Shown: one piece after another, positions 30,761 through 38,861 of the stretch
How positions within the stretch are numbered: position 1 is the first letter of the stretch
Layout: each line of letters begins with the position of its first letter
IMG/VR virus record: IMGVR_UViG_3300043499_000238
Span: 1-64,000 of that record
DNA: 64,000 nucleotides
Reading direction: 5' to 3' (one strand)
Source: a virus
Made by a program: the position numbers and the translations under genes
The notes under the pieces: model-generated
Told to the model about the DNA's origin: nothing
Seen by the model: only the letters and a program-made list of their open reading frames with translations
The model's database searches: none

Positions 30761-31057
30761 GTGACCACCACCAACGCCACCACCGTCCGCTGCGCCTGCG
30801 GCTACAACCTCACCGAGCGCCCCTGCCCGCACCACGGCATGGACCGCGCCCACACGTTCCGCACGGTCATCACCACGACCGGCAACGAGTGGCTCGGCTA
30901 CCGCAACGGCATCATCGTCGCTGTCTACGCCAACCGTTGGGTCGGCGAGTCCCGCCTCCAGGCCCGTAAGGTCGACTCGATCGCCCCCGTCGCCCAGTCG
31001 CTCAAAGGCGCCCCCGAGACCTTCATCGGCGAGCGCATCCTCGTGAAGGTGGCGTGA
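30761..31057 (+). CDS. small zinc-finger protein
   Basis: 98 residues. RCACGYNL and PCPHHGMDRAH at the N terminus form a Cys3His-type site. The rest is beta-rich (TVITTTGNEWLGYRNG). Overlaps the next ATG. Confidence 0.55.
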   Translation: MTTTNATTVRCACGYNLTERPCPHHGMDRAHTFRTVITTTGNEWLGYRNGIIVAVYANRWVGESRLQARKVDSIAPVAQSLKGAPETFIGERILVKVA

Positions 31058-31248
31058 TGAGCCGCAAGGACTACCAGCTCCTCGCTGAGGCCATCCGCAA
31101 GGCCCGCATCCTGGTCACCGCCAGCGCCACGCTGACCTGCCCTGCTCAGGGCGTCGGCATCACCGCCAGCTTCATCGCTGAGGCGCTGGCTGATGACAAC
31201 CCAGCGTTCGACGCCGAGCGCTTCCTTGTAGCGGCTGGTGAGATGTGA
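31057..31248 (+). CDS. small helical protein
   Basis: 63 residues. ATG 31057 shares a base with the preceding TGA; GTG 31054 is also open. The ending ALADDNPAFDAERFLVAAGE is a pattern I have seen in small actinophage proteins of unknown role. Confidence 0.6.
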   Translation: MSRKDYQLLAEAIRKARILVTASATLTCPAQGVGITASFIAEALADDNPAFDAERFLVAAGEM

Positions 31249-31469
31249 GCCAGTGCATCGAGACCGTCACCGGCCGCGTGAGCGTGGGCATCCTGGGCCG
31301 TGGCACCGAGTCGTTCCGCGACGGTGTCCCGCACCAGTGCCCGCGCCGGGCCGTCGAGGGCGCCACGCGCTGCGCTCAGCACCAGGCCATCGCCGACCGC
31401 CGAGCTGCCGTGGTCGCAGCTCGCAGGGCTGCTGCCCAATCGTTGAACGACGTTGTGGAACTGCCGTGA
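31245..31469 (+). CDS. small Cys-containing basic protein
   Basis: 74 residues from GTG 31245. HQCPRRAVEGATRCAQH could bind zinc, and an Ala/Arg-rich helix follows. The last codons overlap the operator of the next promoter. Confidence 0.5.
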   Translation: MSQCIETVTGRVSVGILGRGTESFRDGVPHQCPRRAVEGATRCAQHQAIADRRAAVVAARRAAAQSLNDVVELP

Positions 31470-31482
31470 CTGCTGCTAGCAT
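31453..31482 (+). promoter_or_regulatory. class I leaderless promoter for 31490
   Basis: TTGTGG (31453-31458), 18-base spacer, TAGCAT (31477-31482), 7 bases, ATG 31490. CGTTGAACGAC (31441-31451) lies immediately upstream of the -35, as at 25255. Confidence 0.65.
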
Positions 31483-31489
31483 CACCACC

Positions 31490-31690
31490 ATGACCAACGA
31501 CCACGACCTCGGCTTCGAGGCATCAGTCAAGCTGGAGCAGTGGACGGCGATGGAGCAGGAGGCTCTGCGCTTCGCCGCTGAGTACGACGAGAAGGGCTGG
31601 ACCTTCGCGGCCACCCTCGCCCGCCGCCGTGCTCGTGGCTACAAGAGCGCCCGCAACCGCCTCGCCCGTCGCATGGGATGGCTGTCATGA
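31490..31690 (+). CDS. small helical basic protein
   Basis: 66 residues. A helix EQWTAMEQEALRFAAEYDE is followed by a very basic tail (ARRRARGYKSARNRLARR), consistent with nucleic acid binding. Coupled to the next gene. Confidence 0.55.
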   Translation: MTNDHDLGFEASVKLEQWTAMEQEALRFAAEYDEKGWTFAATLARRRARGYKSARNRLARRMGWLS

Positions 31691-32016
31691 GCACCTACCG
31701 CTGCACCGAGTGCGACGCCACGTTCCCCACGCTCGCCAAGGCCAGCCGGTGCCACTGGGGCATCGGCGGCGTGGAGGAGGTCACCCCTCGCCCGCTGTAC
31801 GAGATCGCCGCCGAGATCACCGCCGACTGGAAGCCGGTGTGGTTCGGTGCGGTGCCCTACGTCGAGGCGATGGGCTGCCTCACCTCGCTGGACCAGATGT
31901 ACGGCATGGAGTCCGGGCGCATCATCGTGAGCTACTTCCTCAGCAACGCCAAGCTCTGGCGCGGCGACACGGCCAAGCGCATCAAGCGTGAGCTGAGGGC
32001 GATCCTCGATGCCTGA
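31687..32016 (+). CDS. small zinc-knuckle protein
   Basis: 109 residues. YRCTECDATFPTLAKASRCH opens the protein and resembles a C2H2/C2HC finger. The rest is Trp-rich alpha/beta. Function unknown. Confidence 0.6.
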   Translation: MSTYRCTECDATFPTLAKASRCHWGIGGVEEVTPRPLYEIAAEITADWKPVWFGAVPYVEAMGCLTSLDQMYGMESGRIIVSYFLSNAKLWRGDTAKRIKRELRAILDA

Positions 32017-32029
32017 TCTCTCAACGACG

Positions 32030-32058
32030 TTGTGTGTCTCCGATGCTGCTGCTAGCAT
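32030..32058 (+). promoter_or_regulatory. class I leaderless promoter for 32066
   Basis: TTGTGT (32030-32035), 17-base spacer, TAGCAT (32053-32058), 7 bases, GTG 32066. A perfect CAACGACGTTG (32022-32032) overlaps the -35. Confidence 0.65.
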
Positions 32059-32065
32059 CACACCT

Positions 32066-32431
32066 GTGAGCACCACCACCTTCGCCTGCGACACCTGCTA
32101 CGACACGGGTGAGATCGACTACGAGGGCCGCGTCACTGCGTGCCCCGACTGCACCATCGCCGCCCCCGACACGATCACCATCCGCATCAGCGGCCTGGGC
32201 CACGGCCTCGGCGCCGACGGTCGCCACTACGAGACCGCCGTCGCCTGGACCGCCAGCTCGATCACGTTCGAGGGCACCAAGAGCGCCATCCGCGCCGACG
32301 TGCGCCGGGTGCGTGCCCACGCAGTCGTGGCCGCCAACATCGCCGGGTACAAGGGCCGCACCCGCAACTCGATCAGCTCGGGTGCGATCGCCATCGACAA
32401 CCGCGTGAGCGCAGAGCTGGCCAAGTCATGA
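32066..32431 (+). CDS. small zinc-ribbon protein
   Basis: 121 residues. FACDTCYDTGEI and TACPDCTIA form a four-Cys ribbon at the N terminus. A beta region (DTITIRISGLGHG) and a helix with basic residues follow. Likely nucleic acid-binding. Confidence 0.6.
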   Translation: MSTTTFACDTCYDTGEIDYEGRVTACPDCTIAAPDTITIRISGLGHGLGADGRHYETAVAWTASSITFEGTKSAIRADVRRVRAHAVVAANIAGYKGRTRNSISSGAIAIDNRVSAELAKS

Positions 32432-32784
32432 GCACCAAGGCCGAGCAGGCCATGGAGCTGGCGCTCGCCGCCGGGTTCGAGGTCACCGAGGAGTTCGACG
32501 CCTCCAACCAGGGCGACAGGTACTTCATCGATGGCAGCTACAAGGTCATCATCATGCGCCGCCTCCACGGCGCCCGGCCTATCCACGGCTTCGACTCGCT
32601 GGAGCTGCGCACCTGCGGCCCCAAGCTCATCAACGCCGTGCTCCGCTTCGGTGACGGTCGTGCGTTCGCCTCCAAGACGTGCACCTCGATCCCAGCGTTC
32701 ACACGGGCGCTGCTCGATGTGCGCAACGGCCCCAAGCGCCGCCGGGCCGTCGCCGCCCACCTCAACATCCCCATCACCATCTGA
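32428..32784 (+). CDS. hypothetical protein
   Basis: 118 residues. It starts with a helix and then strands including DRYFIDGSYKVIIMRRL and LRFGDGRAFASKTCT, ending in a basic helix. Not recognised. ATG overlaps the previous stop. Confidence 0.55.
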   Translation: MSTKAEQAMELALAAGFEVTEEFDASNQGDRYFIDGSYKVIIMRRLHGARPIHGFDSLELRTCGPKLINAVLRFGDGRAFASKTCTSIPAFTRALLDVRNGPKRRRAVAAHLNIPITI

Positions 32785-32807
32785 CCAACCACCAAGGAAC
32801 CACCACC

Positions 32808-33185
32808 ATGATCACCATCAAAGTCACCGACGATGGCTGCTTCGTTGAGACGTACACCATCGATGTCGACGCCGCCACCGGCCAGGTCACACTGGCCCGA
32901 GGCACGGGCGGAGTCATCGACTTCGGCGACGACCGTGACGCTGCCAAGAGCCATCTGCTCAACCATCTCCAGGCCGATCTCAACAAGGGCATCGGGTTCA
33001 ACGTGCCGGTGCGTGAGCACGTCACCAAGGTCACCGAGGGCCACCTGGCCACCGGCAACGGCCGGGTGGCTTACTGGGGCACCTGCTCGTGCGGCTGGAA
33101 GGGCACGCCGTGGGAGAGCCGTGAGACTGCTCAGGCGAGCGCCAACGGCCACTTCGTCTTCCCCGAGATGGTGGTGCAGTCATGA
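32808..33185 (+). CDS. small CxC-containing protein
   Basis: 125 residues with AAGGAACCACC upstream. Beta-rich N terminus, then WGTCSCGWKGTPW, a tight Cys-x-Cys pair with Trp residues, common in small actinophage proteins that read like half of a zinc ribbon. Overlaps the next ATG. Confidence 0.6.
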   Translation: MITIKVTDDGCFVETYTIDVDAATGQVTLARGTGGVIDFGDDRDAAKSHLLNHLQADLNKGIGFNVPVREHVTKVTEGHLATGNGRVAYWGTCSCGWKGTPWESRETAQASANGHFVFPEMVVQS

Positions 33186-33490
33186 GCGTCTTCACCCCCA
33201 AGAGCGTGGGCGTCACGTTCACCTACGAGGCCAACCCGTTGCTCGAATCCGTCGACATCGGCGCCAACGCCTTCCTCGTGCAGCGCCTGACCGTCAGCAT
33301 CGAGCCTGACGAAGAGGCCGACGACGGCATCTACACCGACGTGCGTACGTGGGGTCGCAAGCTCACCAAGTCCGGTGAGATCGACCAGCGCAGCTCGTTC
33401 GGCGCCGTCTTCGTCCGCCTCGCCGACACCCAGCCATGGGTGGACGACGCCAAGGCCCGCTACGCCAAGCTCGTGGTGCTCGCATCATGA
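33182..33490 (+). CDS. hypothetical protein
   Basis: 102 residues, mostly beta strands (SVGVTFTYEANPLLE, GANAFLVQRLTVSIE), acidic. No motif. Coupled by ATGA to both neighbours. Confidence 0.55.
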   Translation: MSVFTPKSVGVTFTYEANPLLESVDIGANAFLVQRLTVSIEPDEEADDGIYTDVRTWGRKLTKSGEIDQRSSFGAVFVRLADTQPWVDDAKARYAKLVVLAS

Positions 33491-33822
33491 AGTACACCAA
33501 CTACACCAACCTCGACAGCCGCTACGCGCGTGCGTACGAGCCGGGCGACCGGCTGGTGCGTGGGTACGAGGGCGAGCTGCCCAACCACTTCGCTCTCGTG
33601 GTCGATGAGGCCACCGCTCGTGCTACGGCCGAGGTGGTGTTCTGGATCCACAACCGTGACGATCGCCCCGATGGTCAGCTCTGCCCATCGATGAGCGTCG
33701 GCGACGTCGTGGTCTTCGGTGAGATGGCACTCAGTGCTGAGCCTGCTGGGTGGAGGATCGTGCAGCTCGATGCTGCCGATCTGGTCACCGATCGTACGTG
33801 GTCAGATATGGTGCGATCATGA
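33487..33822 (+). CDS. hypothetical protein
   Basis: 111 residues. Tyr-rich start (KYTNYTNLDSRYARAYE) then GDRLVRGYEGELPNHF and SVGDVVVFGEMAL; reads like a small beta domain of the kind found in phage-encoded ASCH or SH3-like proteins. No call. Confidence 0.55.
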   Translation: MKYTNYTNLDSRYARAYEPGDRLVRGYEGELPNHFALVVDEATARATAEVVFWIHNRDDRPDGQLCPSMSVGDVVVFGEMALSAEPAGWRIVQLDAADLVTDRTWSDMVRS

Positions 33823-34349
33823 GCGACTCCAGAAGCACCACAGAGGCCACTCAGGTGCCCCAGGAGACGAGCAACGACGTGGAAGCACCTACGACAGCCC
33901 AGGAAGCTCCTGAGGCCACACAGCGCGAGCTGGCCTACGGTGACCACGAGCACCTCGTGACCATCGCTCGTGGCCTCGTGACCAACGAGCTGATGATCGC
34001 CGACCTCAGCCGCCACGAGTGGCAGACGTCGCTGGCGATGATGTTGCCCAGCCTCGCCGAGTACACCAACCTCGGCCTGATCCTGGTGCCGTTCGCAGCA
34101 CACGCCAGCATGCCCTGGATCAACAACATCGCGCCCGGCATGGTGATGCAGTGCCAGGGCGTGGCCCGAGAGGACATCGAAGCATTGACCGCCGAGTGCG
34201 AGCGCATGTACGCCGCACTCCACCCCGAACAGGAGAAGACCGTGAGTGACCAGCCGGACGAGCGCAAGCCGGACGAGTACGTGGACGACGAGCCGGGTAT
34301 CGACCCGCGACTCATCGACCCCGACGAGGAGGACGAGCCTGATGAGTGA
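33819..34349 (+). CDS. hypothetical protein with disordered ends
   Basis: 176 residues. The first 35 residues (STTEATQVPQETSND and on) and last 35 (DERKPDEYVDDEPG) are disordered and acidic; the centre is a helical domain with YTNLGLILVPFAAHASM, possibly membrane-touching. A TATGGT box 6 bases before ATG may allow leaderless expression inside the run. Confidence 0.6.
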   Translation: MSDSRSTTEATQVPQETSNDVEAPTTAQEAPEATQRELAYGDHEHLVTIARGLVTNELMIADLSRHEWQTSLAMMLPSLAEYTNLGLILVPFAAHASMPWINNIAPGMVMQCQGVAREDIEALTAECERMYAALHPEQEKTVSDQPDERKPDEYVDDEPGIDPRLIDPDEEDEPDE

Positions 34350-34548
34350 TCGTCACACCAAGGGTCCAGGCCCGTGGTGCGGCACTGCTGGTGGCTACAG
34401 CAACCACAAGTGCAAGTGCGACGCATGCACCACGGCGTGGGCCGACGCGCGCCGTGACTACATGGCACGCAACCCCGAGCAACGAGAACGACACCGCGCC
34501 CGTGTTGCGGTGTGGAAGGCCAACCAGGTCAAGGAGACCGCATCATGA
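34342..34548 (+). CDS. small Cys-rich basic protein
   Basis: 68 residues. GTAGGYSNHKCKCDACTTAW is a pattern frequent in actinophages, with three Cys and one His suited to zinc, followed by an Arg-rich helix (ARRDYMARNPEQRERHRAR). Probable nucleic acid binder. Confidence 0.65.
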   Translation: MSDRHTKGPGPWCGTAGGYSNHKCKCDACTTAWADARRDYMARNPEQRERHRARVAVWKANQVKETAS

Positions 34549-34892
34549 GGATCATCACACTGCCCCACTTCGCCATGGAGCGCGACGAGGACGGCACCGC
34601 CAACGCTGAGTTCCAACGTCTCGTGACGTACGCCATGCGGTGGTGGCCCGAGGGTCTCAACATGAGCGACATCGACTTCGCCAAGGGCGCCGCAGCGATT
34701 CGCTCGCTGGCCCAGGGCGACACGATCAGCTACGACCGCATGCAGCTCGCAGTCGGCTACGTGATCGACTCCATCGCCTTCTACGAGTCCGGCCCGTGGG
34801 AGGGCAGCGAACCGTACGAGGGACGCAACGCAGCAGCGATCGCCGACCTGCGCGCCCTGCTCGATGTGGTCAACGTCGAGGTGCTCGCATGA
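34545..34892 (+). CDS. hypothetical helical protein
   Basis: 115 residues. Helical, with FAKGAAAIRSLAQGDTISYD and acidic patches. ATGA overlaps on both sides. No family recognised. Confidence 0.55.
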   Translation: MRIITLPHFAMERDEDGTANAEFQRLVTYAMRWWPEGLNMSDIDFAKGAAAIRSLAQGDTISYDRMQLAVGYVIDSIAFYESGPWEGSEPYEGRNAAAIADLRALLDVVNVEVLA

Positions 34893-35056
34893 GCACCATC
34901 AACACCTGCGCTACGTGCGGTGGGCCGATCGCACGTCGCACCAACGTGGCCTACAGCCACGACGAGCAGCCCAACGACGGACCGTGGCTGCACCTCCACG
35001 CCGAGGACTGGCAGGACAACGTGCACGAGGCCAAGCCGGTGGAGGTGGACGCATGA
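34889..35056 (+). CDS. small zinc-knuckle protein
   Basis: 55 residues. NTCATCGGPI at the N terminus, then a His/Trp-rich segment (PWLHLHAEDWQDNVHE) that may supply the other ligands. Confidence 0.55.
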   Translation: MSTINTCATCGGPIARRTNVAYSHDEQPNDGPWLHLHAEDWQDNVHEAKPVEVDA

Positions 35057-35181
35057 TGCGCTGCGACCACTGTGGTGAGGAAGTGCACCACGACGCCAAC
35101 GGCTGGTGGGTGGGCGAGGACGACTCGTCCGACTGCCCAGTGGGCGATCGTGGCCACGAGGTGGGAGGCAGCAGCTCGTGA
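35053..35181 (+). CDS. very small zinc-knuckle protein
   Basis: 42 residues from ATG 35053 (ATG 35056 also possible). RCDHCGEEVHHDANGWWVG and SSDCPVGDRGH make a compact four-ligand finger. Coupled to its neighbours. Confidence 0.55.
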   Translation: MMRCDHCGEEVHHDANGWWVGEDDSSDCPVGDRGHEVGGSSS

Positions 35182-35399
35182 AGTTCAAGGTTGTCATCGC
35201 CAGCCAGCCGCTCGGCAACACCGTGGGACGCAACGGTGAGGACGTGTACGCCGCCTACGTGTCGCTGGCTGGTGTGCAGGTGCACAGCACCAGTGTGACC
35301 AACCCAGGCGGCCCCACGGCCCACGAGGAGATGCGGCACGAGGCGATGCAGAGCTTCGCCTACCTGCTCCACGACGTGCTCGCCGAGCACACCGTATGA
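35178..35399 (+). CDS. small hypothetical protein
   Basis: 73 residues from GTG 35178. Strand-rich start KFKVVIASQPLGNTV, then a helix EMRHEAMQSFAYLLHD. Not recognised. Confidence 0.5.
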   Translation: MKFKVVIASQPLGNTVGRNGEDVYAAYVSLAGVQVHSTSVTNPGGPTAHEEMRHEAMQSFAYLLHDVLAEHTV

Positions 35400-35569
35400 C
35401 CGACAACGAGGTGCAGGACTTCCTGCGCGCCCTGGCGCGCAAGGAGTTGGCACAGATGGCCTACGACGACATGAGCGTGCACGAGGTGCACATCCACGCC
35501 GTCGCCGACGAGCGTCGTGAAGCTCGTGCTGAGTTCAAGCGTGCGTGTGAGTGGGTGAGGGGACACTGA
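35396..35569 (+). CDS. small helical protein
   Basis: 57 residues, one long charged helix interrupted by SVHEVHIHAVADERR. ATG overlaps the preceding stop; its stop shares a base with the next ATG. Confidence 0.5.
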   Translation: MTDNEVQDFLRALARKELAQMAYDDMSVHEVHIHAVADERREARAEFKRACEWVRGH

Positions 35570-35766
35570 TGACCCAGGACCACGAGCCGCCCGCCAACAT
35601 CGATCCACGACCCTGCTGCCACCGTTGGCGTGCACCGCGCAAGGATGTGCCAAGATCTACGCCAGTGGAACACGTCTGCATGCGTCCGGTGGCCAACGCT
35701 GGCCACATGGGCGTGCACATCTGCACCTGCGGTGAGGTCACCACGTACTCAGGAGACGAACCATGA
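35569..35766 (+). CDS. small Cys/His-rich protein
   Basis: 65 residues. Contains PCCHRWRAPRK, HVCMRP and VHICTCGEV, enough Cys and His for one zinc site. An actinophage style small protein; role unknown. Confidence 0.5.
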   Translation: MTQDHEPPANIDPRPCCHRWRAPRKDVPRSTPVEHVCMRPVANAGHMGVHICTCGEVTTYSGDEP

Positions 35767-36074
35767 CGTGCCCCATCTGTGACGAGGCCATCGACAGCCC
35801 CGACACGATCGTGCTGTACACCGAGGACGGCCCGCGTCCCTCGCACCGTGAGTGCATGCTGCGCGAGGTGATGGGTGGCATCGGCCACCACCTCGGCCAC
35901 GAGTACTGGTGCATCCAGCGCGACGATCCCGACGCCGGACTCACACGCCGCCAGTCAGCGGTGATGGTGGCCAAGCTGTTGGAGCTGCTCGGCCCCGACG
36001 CCATGGCCGCCAACGCCGCAGTCATCCCCATCAATCCCACCGAGGAACCACCATGCCCAAGCACCCCAATCTGA
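35763..36074 (+). CDS. zinc-knuckle protein
   Basis: 103 residues. CPICDEAIDSPDT and a later HRECM give a HNH-like or RING-like ligand set at the N terminus. A helical middle (RRQSAVMVAKLLELLG) follows. The end overlaps the next gene by 22 bases. Confidence 0.55.
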   Translation: MTCPICDEAIDSPDTIVLYTEDGPRPSHRECMLREVMGGIGHHLGHEYWCIQRDDPDAGLTRRQSAVMVAKLLELLGPDAMAANAAVIPINPTEEPPCPSTPI

Positions 36075-36415
36075 GAGGCACACCGATCGAGGAGATGCGA
36101 GAAGAGTTCCTCGCATGCCGCGCACTGAGACACGCATGGGAGCCGATCGGTGCAACGCCTGGTGGTCGACGCCCTCAGTTCGGTGAGCTGGTGACGCTGC
36201 GCTGCATCCGCTGCGGTGGGCTGCGCTACGACAAGTTCAGCCGCATCACTGGTGAGCGCCTGGGCAAGCCACAGTACGACCAGGCGCCCGGCTACAAGGC
36301 CAGTGAGTCACACTCGTTCGCCTGGTGGAGAGCTGCGTGGGCCGAGACGATCAGTGACATGATCGTGAGCAGTCACGACAACGTCACACCGATCAAGAGG
36401 GGCAAGGCGTCATGA
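36053..36415 (+). CDS. small zinc-ribbon-like protein
   Basis: 120 residues with GAGGAACCACC upstream. FLACRALRHAWEP and LRCIRCGGLRYDKFSR, a pattern seen in actinophage proteins with one Cys-x2-Cys pair plus Cys and His from the first helix. Confidence 0.6.
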   Translation: MPKHPNLRGTPIEEMREEFLACRALRHAWEPIGATPGGRRPQFGELVTLRCIRCGGLRYDKFSRITGERLGKPQYDQAPGYKASESHSFAWWRAAWAETISDMIVSSHDNVTPIKRGKAS

Positions 36416-36582
36416 CCAAGTATCTCGTCACCTACGTCGTCAGGGGAGCCTTCTCGGTGGAGGTCGACAACCCGTCGGACGACCCGGCGAAGGCCAAGGA
36501 CAAGGTGAGGGATCTCATTCGGGAGATCCCAGGCAGCATGGAGCACGAACTGGTCGTCCACTACCTGGAAGAGTTGTCATGA
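36412..36582 (+). CDS. small hypothetical protein
   Basis: 56 residues: two strands (KYLVTYVVRGAFSVEV), a charged helix, and a strand. Could be a small ferredoxin-like fold. Coupled on both sides. Confidence 0.5.
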   Translation: MTKYLVTYVVRGAFSVEVDNPSDDPAKAKDKVRDLIREIPGSMEHELVVHYLEELS

Positions 36583-36983
36583 GCAGCGACACGATGCTGA
36601 TCACCACCAAGCTGGCCGTGGTCACCTGCTGGTGCGGGATGACGTACGCCATCCCCGAGAAGATCACCACCCGCATGCTCCGTCAGCGTGACAACAACGA
36701 GCGCCAGACCGACTGCTACTGCCCGCTCGGTCATGTGTGGGAGTACACCGGCAAGAGCAAGCTGGACGAGGAGCGCGAGCGCGCCGAGCGCCTGGCGCGC
36801 CAGCTCGCATCGCGCGAGGAGGACGTGCGCGCTGAGCGCGCCTCGCACATCGCCACCAAGGGACAGCTCACCCGCGCCCGCAAGCGCGCTGACCGCGGTG
36901 TGTGCCTGCACTGCAACCGCTCGTTCGTCAACGTCGCCCGCCACATCGAGACCAAGCACCCAGGAGTACTCGCACATGAGTGA
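36579..36983 (+). CDS. coiled-coil protein with C2H2 finger
   Basis: 134 residues. N-terminal TCWCGMTYAIP and YCPLGHVWEY form a zinc ribbon. A long Arg/Glu coiled coil (DEERERAERLARQLASRE) follows, and the C terminus CLHCNRSFVNVARHIETKH is a classic C2H2 finger. It is likely a DNA- or RNA-binding dimer and is widespread in actinophages. Confidence 0.65.
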   Translation: MSSDTMLITTKLAVVTCWCGMTYAIPEKITTRMLRQRDNNERQTDCYCPLGHVWEYTGKSKLDEERERAERLARQLASREEDVRAERASHIATKGQLTRARKRADRGVCLHCNRSFVNVARHIETKHPGVLAHE

Positions 36984-37188
36984 CACCCCGCCCCAACCGA
37001 GCGCCATGCTGCCAGGCGTGGCCGCCCTACTGCTCCAGCGTGGCTGCCCTGACGATCGCCTCGATGAGGCGCTGGATGGCCTCAGCGCCACGCAACTGCC
37101 CACCACACTCACCGAGGCCGTGGAGCACGCCGACCGCGCCGTTGCATCACTCAACGCTCGCCCACCGATCGATACGACAGCAACGTGA
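36976..37188 (+). CDS. small hypothetical protein
   Basis: 70 residues. Pro-rich start, then helices LPGVAALLLQRGCPDDRLDE and TLTEAVEHADRAV. Not recognised. Confidence 0.5.
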   Translation: MSDTPPQPSAMLPGVAALLLQRGCPDDRLDEALDGLSATQLPTTLTEAVEHADRAVASLNARPPIDTTAT

Positions 37189-37442
37189 GCGACTTACGCC
37201 CTGACGCACAGGGCGTCAACCCGTACTGCGTGAACGACGAGCACGCCCTCTACGTCGGCTGCGTGGCAGGCATCGCCGTGCGCAACGGACTGCGTGTGAG
37301 CTTCGTTGATGACGAGCGTGGCGTGCACACCGACCGCCTGCTGATACACCTGCCTCGTGGTGTCGAGATCACGGTGATCGTGCCGCCGCCACCAGAGGGC
37401 TGGAAGCTCACCGACTGGCTGCCCGACGATGACGCGAACTGA
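37185..37442 (+). CDS. small hypothetical protein
   Basis: 85 residues from GTG 37185. Contains VGCVAGIAVRNGLRVSFVDD and VEITVIVPPPPEGW; a mixed alpha/beta domain. No family. Confidence 0.5.
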   Translation: MSDLRPDAQGVNPYCVNDEHALYVGCVAGIAVRNGLRVSFVDDERGVHTDRLLIHLPRGVEITVIVPPPPEGWKLTDWLPDDDAN

Positions 37443-37611
37443 GGCGCTGCGCCTCTTCGCTGACATGGGGTGCAACGAGCTGGAGGCGTGCGATCTCATG
37501 CGCATCTTGGACAAGGAGAGCTACCCATGGAACAGCACCGCCAGTTCGACCTCGCCATCGAGCAGTACGAGATCTTCAACAGAGGCACGTACGATAAGCG
37601 CAAGCACGTAG
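37429..37611 (+). CDS. doubtful small protein overlapping next gene
   Basis: 60 residues from ATG 37429, which overlaps the preceding stop. The first 33 residues (RTEALRLFADMGCNELEACD and on) look like a real helical peptide, but the rest is Ser/Thr-rich and lies entirely within the next gene. It may be a short coupled gene; otherwise 37443-37526 is untranslated. Confidence 0.3.
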   Translation: MTRTEALRLFADMGCNELEACDLMRILDKESYPWNSTASSTSPSSSTRSSTEARTISAST

Positions 37612-37910
37612 AGCACGTCCGCGCCGTGGTGGTACGCGGTCAGCAGCTACTGCGCGAGCTGGGCGAGCCGCCAACCACGAGCGCCAGTCTGAGCGTGATC
37701 ATGGAGGCCAACGTGTGGGCACTGCAGCACTTCGAGGCCATCGACCGCGCCAACGCAGCAGTGCACTGCGCCCCCGTGCGCTACAGCCCGATCACGTTCC
37801 GCCTGGCGCGAGCACTACGTGAGGTGTGGCCGCCCACCGACGAGTTCACGCAAGCGATGACCAACGTGCTCCAGCACGACGGCGTGTACGAAGAGGATCC
37901 AGGCCGATGA
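37527..37910 (+). CDS. hypothetical helical protein
   Basis: 127 residues with an AAGGAG 9 bases before ATG. Helical throughout (QHRQFDLAIEQYEIFNR, VEHVRAVVVRGQQLLREL). Not recognised. Confidence 0.6.
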   Translation: MEQHRQFDLAIEQYEIFNRGTYDKRKHVEHVRAVVVRGQQLLRELGEPPTTSASLSVIMEANVWALQHFEAIDRANAAVHCAPVRYSPITFRLARALREVWPPTDEFTQAMTNVLQHDGVYEEDPGR

Positions 37911-38275
37911 GCATCCTCGACAAGCTGCGCACGAGGTACAAGGTGCGCTGCCGCATCTGCAACCACTTCGACGCCGACATGACCACAGTGCACGAGGTGA
38001 TGGACGAGGCCGCCTCCACGATCGAGCTACTGCAGCACGAGCTGGACCGCATGCAGCTCGCCTACATCGAGGCCACCAACCCAGGCATCGACATGCACAG
38101 CGTGCGCCGCCTACGAGGCTGCGGCCCCGAGTGCTCCGAGCACCACACGTACACAGCGCCGTGCGTACTGGACGGTGATGCTCAGATCATGGAGGCAGCT
38201 CGTGCCAGCAACCGTGAGCAGGCGGCCGCCGTCGAGCAGCGCATGCTCGATGCGATGAGGTCACCTGATGCCTGA
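37907..38275 (+). CDS. zinc-knuckle coiled-coil protein
   Basis: 122 residues. RCRICNHFDADMTTVHE near the N terminus resembles a zinc finger, followed by a helix, and then GCGPECSEHHTYTAPC, a second Cys/His group. C-terminal helix AARASNREQAAAVEQRM. Confidence 0.55.
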   Translation: MSILDKLRTRYKVRCRICNHFDADMTTVHEVMDEAASTIELLQHELDRMQLAYIEATNPGIDMHSVRRLRGCGPECSEHHTYTAPCVLDGDAQIMEAARASNREQAAAVEQRMLDAMRSPDA

Positions 38276-38486
38276 CTGGCCCGAGTGCGATCGCCCACAC
38301 TGCGAGGCGCCTGCTCGTTGGAAGGTCTACGCCGCCTACGAGGCTGAGCAAGACTCCGCCCACCCACGAGTAGCTCGCCACACCGAGCCACTGGCGCGCA
38401 CCTGCGGCATGCACCTGCCACTCACACTGGGCCGCGACGCCGCCAACCACGACAGCACACAGATGTGGGTGGTGCAGCCACTGTGA
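38268..38486 (+). CDS. small Cys/His protein
   Basis: 72 residues. CDRPHCEAPARW and TCGMHLP supply four zinc ligands in a compact domain, with Trp and Tyr between. Overlaps the previous gene by 8 bases. Confidence 0.5.
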   Translation: MPDWPECDRPHCEAPARWKVYAAYEAEQDSAHPRVARHTEPLARTCGMHLPLTLGRDAANHDSTQMWVVQPL

Positions 38487-38578
38487 GAGCACTGCGCTTC
38501 TCGATCGCCTACATGGCAGCGATGACCGTGCTCTACACCGCCGTGTTCTACGCCTTCCACCACGAGGTGCCCTGGTGA
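38483..38578 (+). CDS. 31-residue membrane peptide
   Basis: From GTG 38483, overlapping the previous stop: one hydrophobic helix (FSIAYMAAMTVLYTAVFYAF) with basic N terminus and a short charged end. It may be a minor membrane protein. Confidence 0.45.
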   Translation: MRALRFSIAYMAAMTVLYTAVFYAFHHEVPW

Positions 38579-38763
38579 TCGACGCACTGGTGCTCTGGCT
38601 CGAACGCATACACGGTCGCTACCAATGGCGCCGGTACTGGCGTGACACTGCACGAGCTGCCCAACGCCAACAGCACGCAGCGCGCATGCGCGAGCACGAC
38701 GCCGAGTACAACCGCAACGCCGCCGCCCTCCACACGGCACAGCGCAAGGCCGCCGAACGGTAA
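38575..38763 (+). CDS. small helical basic protein
   Basis: 62 residues from GTG 38575. An N-terminal hydrophobic and Trp-rich part, MIDALVLWLERIHGRYQWRR, then a strongly basic and Ala-rich amphipathic helix. Could associate with the membrane or nucleic acid. Confidence 0.45.
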   Translation: MIDALVLWLERIHGRYQWRRYWRDTARAAQRQQHAARMREHDAEYNRNAAALHTAQRKAAER

Positions 38764-38768
38764 GCACC

Positions 38769-38861
38769 ATGTACCGCTACGCACACATCGCCGCACTGGT
38801 GATGAGTGTGATCGCAGTACTGGTCTTCCTGGTGGCCTGGCATCACGCCCGCCGTCACTGA
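38769..38861 (+). CDS. 30-residue membrane peptide
   Basis: ATG 38769; hydrophobic core LVMSVIAVLVFLVAW and a His/Arg-rich end. Last gene of the + strand run. Its stop overlaps the end of a - strand gene. Confidence 0.45.
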   Translation: MYRYAHIAALVMSVIAVLVFLVAWHHARRH